Of a DNA stretch of 21,976 nt, positions 6,558-14,137 are shown piece by piece. This DNA comes from Promicromonosporaceae bacterium (GTDB lineage: Bacteria > Actinomycetota > Actinomycetes > Actinomycetales > Cellulomonadaceae): assembly GCA_009780755.1 (NCBI GenBank), contig WQZL01000017.1, forward strand, positions 1 to 21,976. Reading direction: 5' to 3'. A model generated the notes under the pieces. It saw nothing but the letters and a program-made list of their open reading frames with translations. It did no database searches and was not told the origin of the DNA. The position numbers and the translations under genes are program-made. The stretch's first letter is position 1; each line of letters opens with the position of its first letter.

Positions 6558-8277
6558 AAATCCCCCGGAGCGGGCCGCTGGGGTGCCCCTCGGCGGGCCG
6601 AACATTCCGCGAAAGTTAACTATCGTCTGCGCCTTCCTGATCGGCGGGGCGCTCTGGGCGGCCTTCCCCACTGCTGGCCTCTGGCCGCTTGGCATCGTGG
6701 CCGTCGCCCTGGTCTGGATCGCAACGGGCCGCGATCATGCGGGCTGGAACTTCCTGGTCTTGTTCATCGCGGGCCTCGTCTTTGCCCTGCCGCACGTGCG
6801 GTGGGCGTATTACGCGACGGATTCGGTGCCCTGGTACGCGCTTAGCCTGCTCGTGGCGCTCGGTTTCGGCGTGTTTGGGGCGGTCTGGACGTGGGCTAAG
6901 CGACTGCCTTGGGTGCGGGACCGGCTCTGGGCGCACCTGCTGGCCTTCGCTACCTTGTGGGTGGCGGTGGAGCAGTGGCGTTCGGAGTTTCCCTTCGGTG
7001 GCTTCCCCTGGGGGCGTCTGGCTTGGACCGTGTCGAATGCCCCCACTGGCCGGGCGGCCTGGCTGGGCGGCACGCCATTCGTGTCGTTCCTACTGGCCGG
7101 GGCCGGGGTATTGCTCCTGGTGGCGTTCTTTTTCCTGCTGGAAGCAAAATTCCGCACGGACGTCGAACACGCACATCGTTGGGGGAAGATGTGGCAGGGG
7201 CTTACCTGTGTGGGCATAGCAACGGTCGCGGTATTCGGCCCGGCGCTGCTGCCCCTCCCATCCGGCGGGGATGGAGCGGAGGCGGATAATCTGGCCTTCT
7301 CCTACTTCGTTCACGCCGATACCGGAGTTGCCGAGGCCGGGGTGTTGCGTGTCGGGCTGGTCCAAGGTGATTCCTTCGACGCCGATGGCAACACTGGCCG
7401 GCAGATCGTATTGGAAAACCACCTGGCGGTGACCGGACAGTTGGCCGAGGACATGGCGTGGCTGCGAGAGGTGGCCAGCCCCGATGTGGGCCTAGATGTG
7501 GTGTGGTGGCCGGAAAATTCCGCAGACTTTGACCCGCAGGTATCACCGGTGGTTGCTAGCTGGCTAGATGAGGCCGTAGCGGCGGTGGGCGCCCCAATTC
7601 TGGTGGGGGCGATGGAGTGGCCCGAGTACGGTGGCCGCTACAACGTGCTGCTGCTGTGGCAGGCAGGGGAGGGCGTCATCTCCCGGTACGCAAAGCAGCT
7701 ACCCGCGCCATTCGGCGAGTACATTCCCTTGCGGAACGTGGCCCGGTTGCTCAGCGATCAGGTGGATCGCGTGCAGAACGACATGTGGGCCGCTACCAAC
7801 CCGCCGTTGATTCATCTCCCCGTAGCAAGGTTAAACCGGGATGTCCCAATTGGCACGGCCATCTGTTTCGAGGTGGCCTATGACCGCATTCTGCGTGACG
7901 CCACCCGCCTGGGCGCCGAGGTGTTGGTGGTGCCCACCAACAACGCGTCCTTCGGCTGGACGCCGCAGTCGTTACAGCAGTTGCAGATGACGCAGTTGCA
8001 GGCCATCGCCAACGGGCGAGCCACCGTGCAGATTTCGACGGTGGGGGTCAGCGCGGTGATCGCGCCCGATGGCACCATCGTTTGGCAGTCCGGGCTGTTT
8101 GAATCCGCCTGGACTGCCGCAAACCTGCCGCTGCGCACCACCCTTACCCCGGCCACCCTGCTTGGCTACTGGCCGAGCTGGCTGTTCAGCGGCGCCGGGG
8201 CGTTGCTCGCCCTCGGAGGAGTGGCAACCCGATGGGTTAGGAACCGCGCCGAATCTTGCCCGCACGCAGCAGGGTAA
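6541..8277 (+). CDS. lnt: Apolipoprotein N-acyltransferase
   Basis: 578 residues. About six hydrophobic segments fill residues 20-245, then comes an extracytoplasmic carbon-nitrogen hydrolase domain, and one C-terminal membrane helix (WLFSGAGALLALGGVA). The catalytic triad is visible: E325 in WWPENSADF, K385 in YAKQLPAPFGEYIPLR and C442 in AICFEVAYDRIL. Spacing is close to that of E. coli Lnt (E267, K335, C387). The enzyme transfers an acyl chain from phospholipid to the N-terminal cysteine of lipoproteins. In mycobacteria Lnt is followed by or fused to polyprenol-phosphate mannose synthase; here the next gene is rbpA on the other strand, with tails overlapping by 41 bp. ATG 6541 lies inside the amidohydrolase gene, suggesting coupling. 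The metalloprotease lipoprotein at 17803-19284 could be a substrate. Confidence 0.92.
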   Translation: MTPLVENPPERAAGVPLGGPNIPRKLTIVCAFLIGGALWAAFPTAGLWPLGIVAVALVWIATGRDHAGWNFLVLFIAGLVFALPHVRWAYYATDSVPWYALSLLVALGFGVFGAVWTWAKRLPWVRDRLWAHLLAFATLWVAVEQWRSEFPFGGFPWGRLAWTVSNAPTGRAAWLGGTPFVSFLLAGAGVLLLVAFFFLLEAKFRTDVEHAHRWGKMWQGLTCVGIATVAVFGPALLPLPSGGDGAEADNLAFSYFVHADTGVAEAGVLRVGLVQGDSFDADGNTGRQIVLENHLAVTGQLAEDMAWLREVASPDVGLDVVWWPENSADFDPQVSPVVASWLDEAVAAVGAPILVGAMEWPEYGGRYNVLLLWQAGEGVISRYAKQLPAPFGEYIPLRNVARLLSDQVDRVQNDMWAATNPPLIHLPVARLNRDVPIGTAICFEVAYDRILRDATRLGAEVLVVPTNNASFGWTPQSLQQLQMTQLQAIANGRATVQISTVGVSAVIAPDGTIVWQSGLFESAWTAANLPLRTTLTPATLLGYWPSWLFSGAGALLALGGVATRWVRNRAESCPHAAG

Positions 8278-8581
8278 GGCGCTCGTCGAGCAGTTCTTGT
8301 AGCTCCTCTTCGGAGCGACGCTCTAGCAGCATGTCCCAATGGGTGCGCGGTGGCTTGACCGGCTTTAGGTCAGGTTGCTCGCTGTCTCGCAGCAGAGCCT
8401 CTTCGCCGCAGCGGCATTCCCACACCGAGGGCACCTCGGCGTCGGTGGAAAACGGGAGGATGATGGTGTGCCCATTAGGGCAGTCGTAGTACGCCTGGAA
8501 CCTCGGCGCAAAATCGACGCCCTCGTCTGACTCCATCGACTTGGCGCCGATGCTCATACCGCGCAGAGAGCGGTCGGGCAT
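8237..8581 (-). CDS. rbpA: RNA polymerase-binding protein RbpA
   Basis: 114 residues. The N-terminal tail (DRSLRGMSIGAKSMESDEGVD) leads into the RbpA core domain with CPNGH and WECRCG. The basic linker KPPRTHWDMLLERR and the sigma-interacting helices EEELQELLDERLTLLR follow, nearly invariant in the family. RbpA binds the principal sigma factor and the polymerase beta' subunit and stabilises open complexes in actinobacteria. Candidate zinc ligands are C34, H38, C56 and C58; the last pair is CxC, whereas the Streptomyces protein, as I recall it, has CxxC. ATG 8581 is supported by the Shine-Dalgarno AGGAG 6 nt upstream. The gene is convergent with lnt. Confidence 0.96.
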   Translation of the reverse strand: MPDRSLRGMSIGAKSMESDEGVDFAPRFQAYYDCPNGHTIILPFSTDAEVPSVWECRCGEEALLRDSEQPDLKPVKPPRTHWDMLLERRSEEELQELLDERLTLLRAGKIRRGS

Positions 8582-8587
8582 GTTGGA

Positions 8588-8592
8588 CTCCT
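8588..8592 (-). promoter_or_regulatory. Shine-Dalgarno AGGAG of rbpA
   Basis: AGGAG on the minus strand ends 6 nt before the rbpA ATG. This is one of the few clear ribosome-binding sites in the window, where most first genes look leaderless. Confidence 0.7.
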
Positions 8593-8616
8593 AGAAAAGT
8601 TGGGGTATCTGCTCCC

Positions 8617-8622
8617 ATTCTA
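8617..8622 (-). promoter_or_regulatory. Probable rbpA -10 element TAGAAT
   Basis: On the minus strand TAGAAT is a near-consensus -10, about 35 nt upstream of the rbpA start. It gives a leader of about 30 nt that contains the Shine-Dalgarno site. The -35 region is weak (near GTGTCT). Confidence 0.5.
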
Positions 8623-8691
8623 CCGCGCCGGACCAGACACCTCGCGCCACCCGCCGCGCGCGGCCCCGAAATACCACGCAGACTAGTCACC

Positions 8692-9906
8692 ATGCAGTTT
8701 GGCATTATCACGGTGGGCGACATCACCGCCGACCCTACGAACCAGTTCACCCCCGACGATGCCCAGCGCATCCAGGACATGGCAACCGCCGCCAAACACG
8801 CCGATGAGGCTGGTTTGGATGTGTTTGCTGCGGGCGAACACCATAGCCCGCTGTGGGCATCCTCAAGTCCGGGAACGCTGCTGGCCTACCTGGCCGGGGT
8901 GACGAAACGGATCATCCTTTCCACCGGAAGCACGCTTATCACCACCAGTGACCCGGTGCGGCTCGCCGAGGAGTTCGCAACGTTGCAAATCCTGGCCGAT
9001 GGCCGCCTGGACCTGATGCTCGGTCGGGGCAATTCGGCCCCGACGTATCCGTGGTTCGGGAGGAATATGCGAGATTCGGTTCCGCTGGCCATCGAGAACT
9101 ACTCCCTGCTGCGGCAGCTGTGGCGTGAGGATGTGGTGGATTGGGATGGACAGTTCCGCACGCCGCTGCGGGGGTTTACCTCCGTGCCACGCCCCCTAGA
9201 CGGCGTGCCACCCTTCGTATGGCACAGCTCCATCCGCAGCCCGGAGATGGGGGAGCAGGCCGCGTTCTACGGCGACGGGCTGATGCAGCTGAACATCTTC
9301 TGGCCGATGAGTCACACGAAGGCAATGGTGGCGCGATTCCGTCAGCGCTTCGAACACTACGGCCACGGACGTGGCGACCAGGCCATCGTGGGTCTGGGTG
9401 GGCAGGCGTTCATGCGGGCTAGATCGCAGGATGCGGTAAACGAGTTCCGGCCCTACTTTGATGTGGCCCCGGTGTACGGACATGGGCCATCGCTAGAAGA
9501 ATTCATGGCCGAGACGCCGCTCGCTGTTGGCTCGCCGGCACAGGTAATTGACCGTTACGGCAAGCTCGTCGAGGAGGTGGGCTACTACCAGCGGCAGCTG
9601 TTCCTGCTCGATCATGCCGGGTTGCCTCTCAAGACGGTGCTGGAGCAGATCGACCTGTTGGCCGGCGATGTGGTACCGGAGCTGCGGCGCATCGCCGAGG
9701 CGGCTCGCCCGACAGATGATGTGCCGCTGAACCCGCCCACCCACGCCGAACTTGTTGCCGCCGCCGAGGCTACGGGCACCCGACATGCGGGTCATGTTGG
9801 GTTGACGGAGGATCGCTGGCGGGGTCTGCGGTCGGATGAGAGCGCCGCTATGGTCTTCGACCCGACCGACTTCGACCCCACCGCTGGCAGCCCCTTCGGA
9901 AAGTAA
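8692..9906 (+). CDS. LLM-class FMN-dependent luciferase-like monooxygenase (CE1758-type)
   Basis: 404 residues with a bacterial-luciferase-like TIM-barrel. Seen in order: MQFGIITVGDITADP, GLDVFAAGEHHSP, ILSTGSTLITTSDPVRLAEEFATLQILADGR split by normal family spacing, LMLGRGNSAPTYPWFG, and VWHSSIRSPEMGEQAA. The family uses reduced FMN and oxygen to oxidise a small organic substrate; the substrate cannot be predicted. The overall pattern (FRPYFD, VYGHGP, YQRQLFLLDHAGLP) matches the CE1758-like subgroup as I remember it from corynebacteria. The ATG is the first codon that preserves the conserved beta-strand MQFG. The upstream 110 nt is shared with divergent rbpA; no Shine-Dalgarno sequence is evident. 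Confidence 0.9.
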   Translation: MQFGIITVGDITADPTNQFTPDDAQRIQDMATAAKHADEAGLDVFAAGEHHSPLWASSSPGTLLAYLAGVTKRIILSTGSTLITTSDPVRLAEEFATLQILADGRLDLMLGRGNSAPTYPWFGRNMRDSVPLAIENYSLLRQLWREDVVDWDGQFRTPLRGFTSVPRPLDGVPPFVWHSSIRSPEMGEQAAFYGDGLMQLNIFWPMSHTKAMVARFRQRFEHYGHGRGDQAIVGLGGQAFMRARSQDAVNEFRPYFDVAPVYGHGPSLEEFMAETPLAVGSPAQVIDRYGKLVEEVGYYQRQLFLLDHAGLPLKTVLEQIDLLAGDVVPELRRIAEAARPTDDVPLNPPTHAELVAAAEATGTRHAGHVGLTEDRWRGLRSDESAAMVFDPTDFDPTAGSPFGK

Positions 9907-9924
9907 CCCCCATCCCGGTGCGGT

Positions 9925-10338
9925 TTAAGCCTCGCTGTACAGCACACCGCGTTCGCGGGCGACCTCAGCGAGTCGAGCGTCAAAGGTGGCCACCTTGCCA
10001 TCGATAGCGAGGGCAGTGGCAAGCACCACGGCGTCGGGAAGTTTCAAACCGGTGTCAGCTCGGGCTTGCGCTACCTGAACTGGCCACGGAGCAGTTGGCG
10101 TGCCAAGGTTGCTCAAAACTCGGACTCCAAGATCGCCTTCTGCAACGACTCCAGTTAGATGATGGAACGCAGTAAGTGCGCGTCCGAACCTAGCTGGAAG
10201 AGTGAGACACTCGGCAGCCGTAGTTTCGTGGATAACAAGTAATCCTGAGTGCCCGCGAAACACTGCTCGGGACGCCTCGTAATGGGCGTCGCCGGGCTTT
10301 GTGTAGGCGATCACCACCGAAGCATCAAGGACGATCAT
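9925..10338 (-). CDS. PIN-domain VapC-like toxin (module 1)
   Basis: 137 residues. The PIN acidic set is present: D5 in MIVLDASVVIAY, E43 in AAECL, D102 in KLPDAVVLATALA and D120 in VATFDARLAEVA. VapC toxins are Mg2+-dependent ribonucleases that usually cleave tRNA or rRNA and are blocked by a co-expressed antitoxin. ATG 10338 overlaps the antitoxin stop as ATGA, and the family-like start MIVLDAS supports it over a start 9 nt upstream. About half its length resembles the module-2 toxin at 13452-13865 (shared LDA.V.IA, KTGLK.PDAVVLA.ALAI.G and TFD motifs). It is convergent with the flavin monooxygenase gene, 18 nt away. Confidence 0.88.
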   Translation of the reverse strand: MIVLDASVVIAYTKPGDAHYEASRAVFRGHSGLLVIHETTAAECLTLPARFGRALTAFHHLTGVVAEGDLGVRVLSNLGTPTAPWPVQVAQARADTGLKLPDAVVLATALAIDGKVATFDARLAEVARERGVLYSEA

Positions 10339-10595
10339 TCCGGCCACTCCGCCCGAAGTTCTTCGAGATAATTGTCAGGAATGGGGCCAAATGACTCAGC
10401 AAGCCGACGGGAGTTGTTGTCAACGATTTCCTCCCATCGCTGCTGCTCCTCGGCCAGACGAGCGGCGGAGTCTTCGATCATTTGCACCATTAGCGCGCGG
10501 TCGTCGGTCTCGGGGTGTCGCTTCCGGGCCAGGGCAAGTGCCCGCTCAATTGGGGGAGTGTGCGTGATGCTGGTGCGTTTCAACGTAGTAGGCAT
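10335..10595 (-). CDS. Antitoxin of VapC-like module 1
   Basis: 86 residues. The first residues, MPTTLKRTSITHTP, are almost the same as those of the antitoxin at 13859-14131, and both end in a NYLxExRxxW-type motif. The N-terminal part probably binds the operator as a short ribbon-helix-helix or similar domain; the C-terminal part would wrap the PIN toxin. The frame is open to 10670, but ATG 10595 is chosen because the paralogue starts at the same place and a -10 hexamer lies 6 nt upstream. The toxin gene starts inside this stop codon (ATGA). I cannot assign a named antitoxin family. Confidence 0.8.
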   Translation of the reverse strand: MPTTLKRTSITHTPPIERALALARKRHPETDDRALMVQMIEDSAARLAEEQQRWEEIVDNNSRRLAESFGPIPDNYLEELRAEWPE

Positions 10596-10601
10596 AACCC
10601 A

Positions 10602-10607
10602 AGTGTA
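10602..10607 (-). promoter_or_regulatory. -10 hexamer TACACT of toxin-antitoxin module 1
   Basis: On the minus strand TACACT lies 6 nt before ATG 10595. The identical hexamer at the identical spacing precedes the paralogous antitoxin of module 2, so it is probably a functional leaderless promoter. Confidence 0.6.
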
Positions 10608-10627
10608 GCACCAGCGCACACTGGTGC
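10608..10627. promoter_or_regulatory. Candidate operator of toxin-antitoxin module 1
   Basis: GCACCAG and CTGGTGC form a perfect 7-bp inverted repeat with a 6-nt spacer, directly abutting the -10 hexamer. Toxin-antitoxin complexes usually repress their own promoter through such sites. A further GCACC at 10629-10633 lies 21 bp from the first. Confidence 0.45.
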
Positions 10628-10699
10628 AGCACCATCTTCGCGCTATGGCCCCTGGGTTGCAGCAAGGCACAGGCTGGAAGGCGTGACAACCCTGGCTCG

Positions 10700-10720
10700 A
10701 TCTAGCATGTAGTGCTAGAT
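10700..10720. promoter_or_regulatory. Palindromic operator of the Phd-PIN module
   Basis: ATCTAGCA and TGCTAGAT are perfect 8-bp arms around a 5-nt spacer. The right arm overlaps the -10 hexamer TAGATT (10716-10721), which ends 6 nt before ATG 10728. Phd-type antitoxins bind palindromes at this position to autoregulate. Confidence 0.6.
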
Positions 10721-10727
10721 TGACCTT

Positions 10728-11000
10728 ATGGCCACTATGACGCTCACTGAGTTCAACCAGAACCCCTCGCGGGCCACTCGGTTGGCCGAGCGCGAGCCGG
10801 TGACAATCTTGCGCCGAGGAAGGGCCGCCCTGCGCCTAGAGCAGATTTCCGTCAAATCGACCGACCCGGTTCAAGCGCTGATCGATGCAGGTCTCGCAAC
10901 CCCGAGAAGGCGCCAGGGAGTGCCACCGAAGTTGCAAACCATAACTACCGATATTGATTTGGTCGGGATGCTTGAAGCCGACCGCAACCGATTGGGGTAG
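10728..11000 (+). CDS. Phd/YefM-type antitoxin (module 3)
   Basis: 90 residues. The N-terminus MATMTLTEFNQNPSRATRLAE followed by EPVTILRRGRAALRLEQ is the Phd/YefM fold: a helix carrying the FNQNPS turn, then a beta-hairpin ending in a basic RRGR. The C-terminal 45 residues would bind the toxin. ATG 10728 is preceded 6 nt upstream by TAGATT, suggesting a leaderless transcript starting at the ATG. The PIN gene begins 4 nt after the stop codon. It is divergent from module 1. Confidence 0.85.
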   Translation: MATMTLTEFNQNPSRATRLAEREPVTILRRGRAALRLEQISVKSTDPVQALIDAGLATPRRRQGVPPKLQTITTDIDLVGMLEADRNRLG

Positions 11001-11004
11001 TGAC

Positions 11005-11430
11005 ATGAGTTCCAACTGGTATGTCGATTCCTCGGTTGTGCTTAGGGCGATCATCGAAAACTCGTCATCGGCTCGGGAGTGGCTCGCAGCTCGGATGGCG
11101 GGTGCCGATGTGCTGCTCGCCTCAAAGTTGCTTGAACTTGAAACCCGTCGAGTGATCCACAATGCCGGGTTCGACCAGAGCGTACTAAGCGATTACTTGG
11201 ACGACTTCGTATTCCTTGCCGTCAATGACTCGCTGCTTGATGAGGCCATCTCCTTGCCGGCGATGGCTTCCGGTGCCGATTCCATTCACATCGCCTCCGC
11301 GTTGCGCATTGGGCCATCCCACGTGCAGGTCGCCACCCATGATCGGCAGATGGCAACCGCTGCTCAGAGCCTCGGCTTCAAGGTCATCGACCCGGTGACC
11401 GACGATCCAAACCGATCGCCAGTTGCATAG
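11005..11430 (+). CDS. PIN-domain toxin paired with the Phd antitoxin (module 3)
   Basis: 141 residues. PIN acidic residues are D8 in WYVDSSVVLRAI, E44 or E46 in KLLELETRRV, D92 in SGADSIHIASAL and D113 in ATHDRQMATAA. The order and spacing are typical of VapC ribonucleases. The sequence is clearly different from the toxins of modules 1 and 2, so it belongs to another PIN subgroup. ATG 11005 follows the antitoxin stop by 4 nt and lies near the conserved first strand; a longer frame from 10954 would overlap the antitoxin. argG begins 28 nt downstream from its own probable promoter. Confidence 0.88.
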   Translation: MSSNWYVDSSVVLRAIIENSSSAREWLAARMAGADVLLASKLLELETRRVIHNAGFDQSVLSDYLDDFVFLAVNDSLLDEAISLPAMASGADSIHIASALRIGPSHVQVATHDRQMATAAQSLGFKVIDPVTDDPNRSPVA

Positions 11431-11445
11431 CCATGCACAATGCTG

Positions 11446-11451
11446 CATAAT
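11446..11451 (+). promoter_or_regulatory. Probable argG -10 element CATAAT
   Basis: CATAAT lies 7 nt before GTG 11459, and an overlapping TAATCT lies 5 nt before it. Either would put the transcription start at or near the start codon. No Shine-Dalgarno sequence is visible. Confidence 0.4.
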
Positions 11452-11458
11452 CTCAGTT

Positions 11459-12904
11459 GTGTCTAAGGTTCTTTTTTCCCTGCCCGTCGGCGAGCGCGTC
11501 GGCATCGCCTTCTCCGGGGGACTCGATACCTCCGTGGCTGTCGCCTGGATGCTCGAAAACGGCGCGTTCCCATACACCTACACCGCCGACATCGGCCAGT
11601 ACGACGAGCCGGATATCGGCTCGGTGCCTGACCGTGCCCTAGAGTACGGCGCCGAGGCGGCCCGCATGGTCGATTGCCGCGAGGCGCTGGTGGAGGAGGG
11701 GCTGGCGGCGCTTACCTGCGGCGCCTTCCACATCCACTCGGGCGGCAAGTATTACTTCAACACTACGCCCATCGGTCGCGCGGTGACCGGCACGCTGCTG
11801 GTGCGCGCCATGCTGGCCGATGATGTGCAAATCTGGGGCGACGGTTCCACCTACAAGGGCAATGACATCGAGCGGTTCTACCGCTATGGCCTGCTCGCCA
11901 ACCCTTCGTTAAAGATTTACAAGCCGTGGTTGGACGAGAAGTTCGTGGCCGACCTGGGCGGTCGCGTCGAGATGAGTCAATGGTTGACTCGGCACGACCT
12001 GCCCTACCGCGACCCGGTGGAGAAGGCGTATTCCACCGATGCGAACATCTGGGGTGCCACCCATGAGGCTAAGACCCTCGAACATCTAAATGTCGGCCTG
12101 GAGAGCGTCGAACCCATCATGGGGGTGAAGTTCTGGGATGAAGACGTGAAGATCGCTCCCGAGACGGTGACCATTGGCTTTGCGGCTGGCCGTCCCGTCA
12201 GCATCAATGGGCAAACCTTCGCCTCGGCCGTCGATCTGGTGATGGTGGCCAACGCCATTGGCGGGCGGCATGGCCTGGGCATGAGCGATCAGATTGAAAA
12301 CCGCATCATCGAGGCCAAGAGTCGTGGCATCTACGAGGCGCCCGGCATGGCCCTGCTGTTCATCGCCTACGAGCGGCTGGTTAACGCCATCCACAATGAG
12401 GACACCATCGCGAACTACCACACCGAGGGCCGTCGCCTGGGTCGCCTGATGTACGAGGGCCGTTGGCTCGACCCCCAGGCCCTCATGCTGCGCGAGAGCC
12501 TGCAACGGTGGGTGGGCACCGCCGTCACCGGAAAGGTCACGCTGCGGTTGCGGCGCGGCGATGACTACTCGATCCTCAACACCGAGGGTCCGGCGTTCTC
12601 CTACCACCCGGACAAGCTTTCGATGGAGCGCGTTGCGGATTCGGCCTTTGGCCCCACGGACCGCATCGGCCAGCTCACCATGCGCAACCTGGACATCGCC
12701 GACTCCCGCGCCAAGCTAGAACAATATGCCTCGATTGGCCTAGTGGGCGGGGCACAGGCCGCACTGATCGGCGCCTCGGCCTCCGACACCCCTCTCATCG
12801 GCACTCTGGAGCAAGGTGGCGCCCACACCATCGCCTCTCGCGGCATCGCCCCCGAAGGCGAGCAAGCCCTAGACGCCGCCGCCATGGAATTCGGCGTGGA
12901 CTAA
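11459..12904 (+). CDS. argG: Argininosuccinate synthase (long, E. coli-like type)
   Basis: 481 residues. The ATP-pyrophosphatase loop AFSGGLDTS is at residues 17-25, followed by YTADIGQYDEPD. GGKYYFNTTPIGRAVTGT and the GDGSTYKGNDIERFYRYG citrulline/aspartate-binding block follow, and WGATHEAKTLEHL is also family-like. The enzyme joins citrulline and aspartate using ATP, the penultimate step of arginine synthesis. It belongs to the longer class (E. coli ArgG has 447 residues) rather than the roughly 400-residue class common in actinobacteria. GTG 11459 is chosen for its promoter spacing and family N-terminus (SKVLFSLPVGERV). No other arginine gene is nearby. It is surrounded by three toxin-antitoxin modules and converges with the GrpB gene with a 4-nt overlap. 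Confidence 0.95.
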   Translation: MSKVLFSLPVGERVGIAFSGGLDTSVAVAWMLENGAFPYTYTADIGQYDEPDIGSVPDRALEYGAEAARMVDCREALVEEGLAALTCGAFHIHSGGKYYFNTTPIGRAVTGTLLVRAMLADDVQIWGDGSTYKGNDIERFYRYGLLANPSLKIYKPWLDEKFVADLGGRVEMSQWLTRHDLPYRDPVEKAYSTDANIWGATHEAKTLEHLNVGLESVEPIMGVKFWDEDVKIAPETVTIGFAAGRPVSINGQTFASAVDLVMVANAIGGRHGLGMSDQIENRIIEAKSRGIYEAPGMALLFIAYERLVNAIHNEDTIANYHTEGRRLGRLMYEGRWLDPQALMLRESLQRWVGTAVTGKVTLRLRRGDDYSILNTEGPAFSYHPDKLSMERVADSAFGPTDRIGQLTMRNLDIADSRAKLEQYASIGLVGGAQAALIGASASDTPLIGTLEQGGAHTIASRGIAPEGEQALDAAAMEFGVD

Positions 12905-13452
12905 GCGCTGATGGTCGGGTTGTTGACCGCGAGGATTGTGGTGCGTTCCGCTTCCGTGATGCCGCCAGCTTCAAGGATTTCTTGCAGAATGGCCGACTTG
13001 CCCGCCAGATAAGCGTCAATATCTATCGTCGGATCGGCGGCTAACGATTTCTTAATCGCGGCGTACCGGACAGCCAACTGCGGGTTTGCGCGCAGGGTAT
13101 CGCGTACTGCCAGATGATTGCGTACCGCTAGCGCTCCGGCCAGGCACAGGTAGACATGGCGCGGCGGGTCATTGTCGGGCGCTGTCATCGCCTCGCGATC
13201 CGTCATTCCAAGATCGCCGCTGGATCGATACCCAATCGCCTCCAGTGCTTGTCGAGCGGCAGGAAGATCGTCAGCACTCACGATGACATCGATATCCAGG
13301 ATTGGCTTCGCGGCCAACCCAGGCACCGCCGTGGAACCGACATGTTCAACGGCGACAGAGGGCAGACCCTCACATGCAGAGCGCAGTGCCTTGGCCACGG
13401 CTGCAAAGGACGCAGGCCACTCATCGCGATACTCCACCACCTCAACCGCCAT
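12901..13452 (-). CDS. GrpB/UPF0157-family nucleotidyltransferase, coupled to a toxin-antitoxin pair
   Basis: 183 residues. The start MAVEVVEYRDEWPASF is typical of UPF0157. The nucleotidyltransferase signature follows: VGSTAVPGLAAKPILDIDV with G39-S40 and the metal pair D53/D55, then DLGMTDREAM and HVYLCLAGALAVRNHLAVRDTLR. GrpB proteins are predicted pol-beta-fold nucleotidyltransferases of unknown substrate. The ATG overlaps the stop of the module-2 toxin by one base (TGATG), so it is probably the third gene of that operon. Members of the nucleotidyltransferase fold such as MNT act as antitoxins or AMPylate or nucleotidylate partners. A role in modifying tRNA or the toxin is therefore conceivable here, but this is inference. 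Confidence 0.85.
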   Translation of the reverse strand: MAVEVVEYRDEWPASFAAVAKALRSACEGLPSVAVEHVGSTAVPGLAAKPILDIDVIVSADDLPAARQALEAIGYRSSGDLGMTDREAMTAPDNDPPRHVYLCLAGALAVRNHLAVRDTLRANPQLAVRYAAIKKSLAADPTIDIDAYLAGKSAILQEILEAGGITEAERTTILAVNNPTISA

Positions 13453-13865
13453 CAGGACACCGGCGTTGAGTTCGGATATAGCACCCCATAGGTTGTGGCC
13501 GCGATGGCGAGAGATTTGTCGAATGTAGTCACCTGTCCGTTGATAGCGAGCGCGGCCGCGAGTACGACGGCATCCGGCATCTTCAAGCCAGTTTTTGCCC
13601 GGACGTGGGCTAGTCCGGCTGGCCATGAGCTGGTGCGGCCTAACTGGCTATCGGTAAGAACACTAAGTCGCAGGCCAGCAAGCAGCCGCTTTTCTTCGAC
13701 GTTCACGTCACGGCCTAACTGCGCTGGTTTGACGAGATACTCGCCAAGAGTGAGGGTCGTGACGGCCAGAGGGTGAGCAGTCGCAGCAACGTCGAGAGCC
13801 TGCTCGTGGTGGGTATGGGTCGGGTCTGCCAGGGCGATAAGAACGCAGGCGTCAAGCACTACCAT
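13452..13865 (-). CDS. PIN-domain VapC-like toxin (module 2)
   Basis: 137 residues, the same length as the module-1 toxin and clearly paralogous. PIN residues are D5 in MVVLDACVLIALA, E42 in TLGEYLV, D98 in KMPDAVVLAAALAI and D116 in VTTFDKSLAIA. It is predicted to be a Mg2+-dependent ribonuclease held inactive by the upstream antitoxin. ATG 13865 lies within the last codons of the antitoxin gene (7-bp overlap). The stop overlaps the start of the GrpB gene. The three genes therefore form one tightly coupled unit in the order antitoxin, toxin, GrpB. Confidence 0.87.
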   Translation of the reverse strand: MVVLDACVLIALADPTHTHHEQALDVAATAHPLAVTTLTLGEYLVKPAQLGRDVNVEEKRLLAGLRLSVLTDSQLGRTSSWPAGLAHVRAKTGLKMPDAVVLAAALAINGQVTTFDKSLAIAATTYGVLYPNSTPVS

Positions 13866-14131
13866 CCTTCACGAACCTCCGCGAGGTAGTTCTCGTCGTA
13901 GGCGTGCCCGTATGCCTCGTAAGTTTCAGTAGCGAACTGCTTGAGTTGCTCCCGGCGAATGCGAGTAGCCGCCGTTGGATCATGCTGCTCAACGGCCTGC
14001 GCGCCAAGCTCGGCGAGATTAATCAGTAGTTGCGCGGACCGCTCATCTGGCCAGCGCGAACGGGCCGCGTCGAGTAGATGCTGCACGCGCGGCGTGTGCG
14101 TGATCGTGGTGCGTTCAAGTGTCGTAGGCAC
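13859..14131 (-). CDS. Antitoxin of VapC-like module 2
   Basis: 90 residues from GTG 14131. MPTTLERTTITHTP matches the module-1 antitoxin at 12 of 14 positions, while the middle has diverged. The C-terminus YDENYLAEVREGW again resembles the module-1 end. A TTG 6 nt upstream is possible, but GTG aligns with the paralogue's ATG and keeps the same 6-nt distance to TACACT. The N-terminal part is presumably the DNA-binding end and the C-terminal part the toxin-binding end. No named family is assigned. Confidence 0.8.
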   Translation of the reverse strand: MPTTLERTTITHTPRVQHLLDAARSRWPDERSAQLLINLAELGAQAVEQHDPTAATRIRREQLKQFATETYEAYGHAYDENYLAEVREGW

Positions 14132-14137
14132 AATCAA

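Noticed and set aside
8617..8650. PafBC-type DNA-damage promoter upstream of rbpA (GTC-like box before TAGAAT)
   Set aside because: The box matches the motif I remember only partly and the spacing is off by one; not enough to claim regulation.
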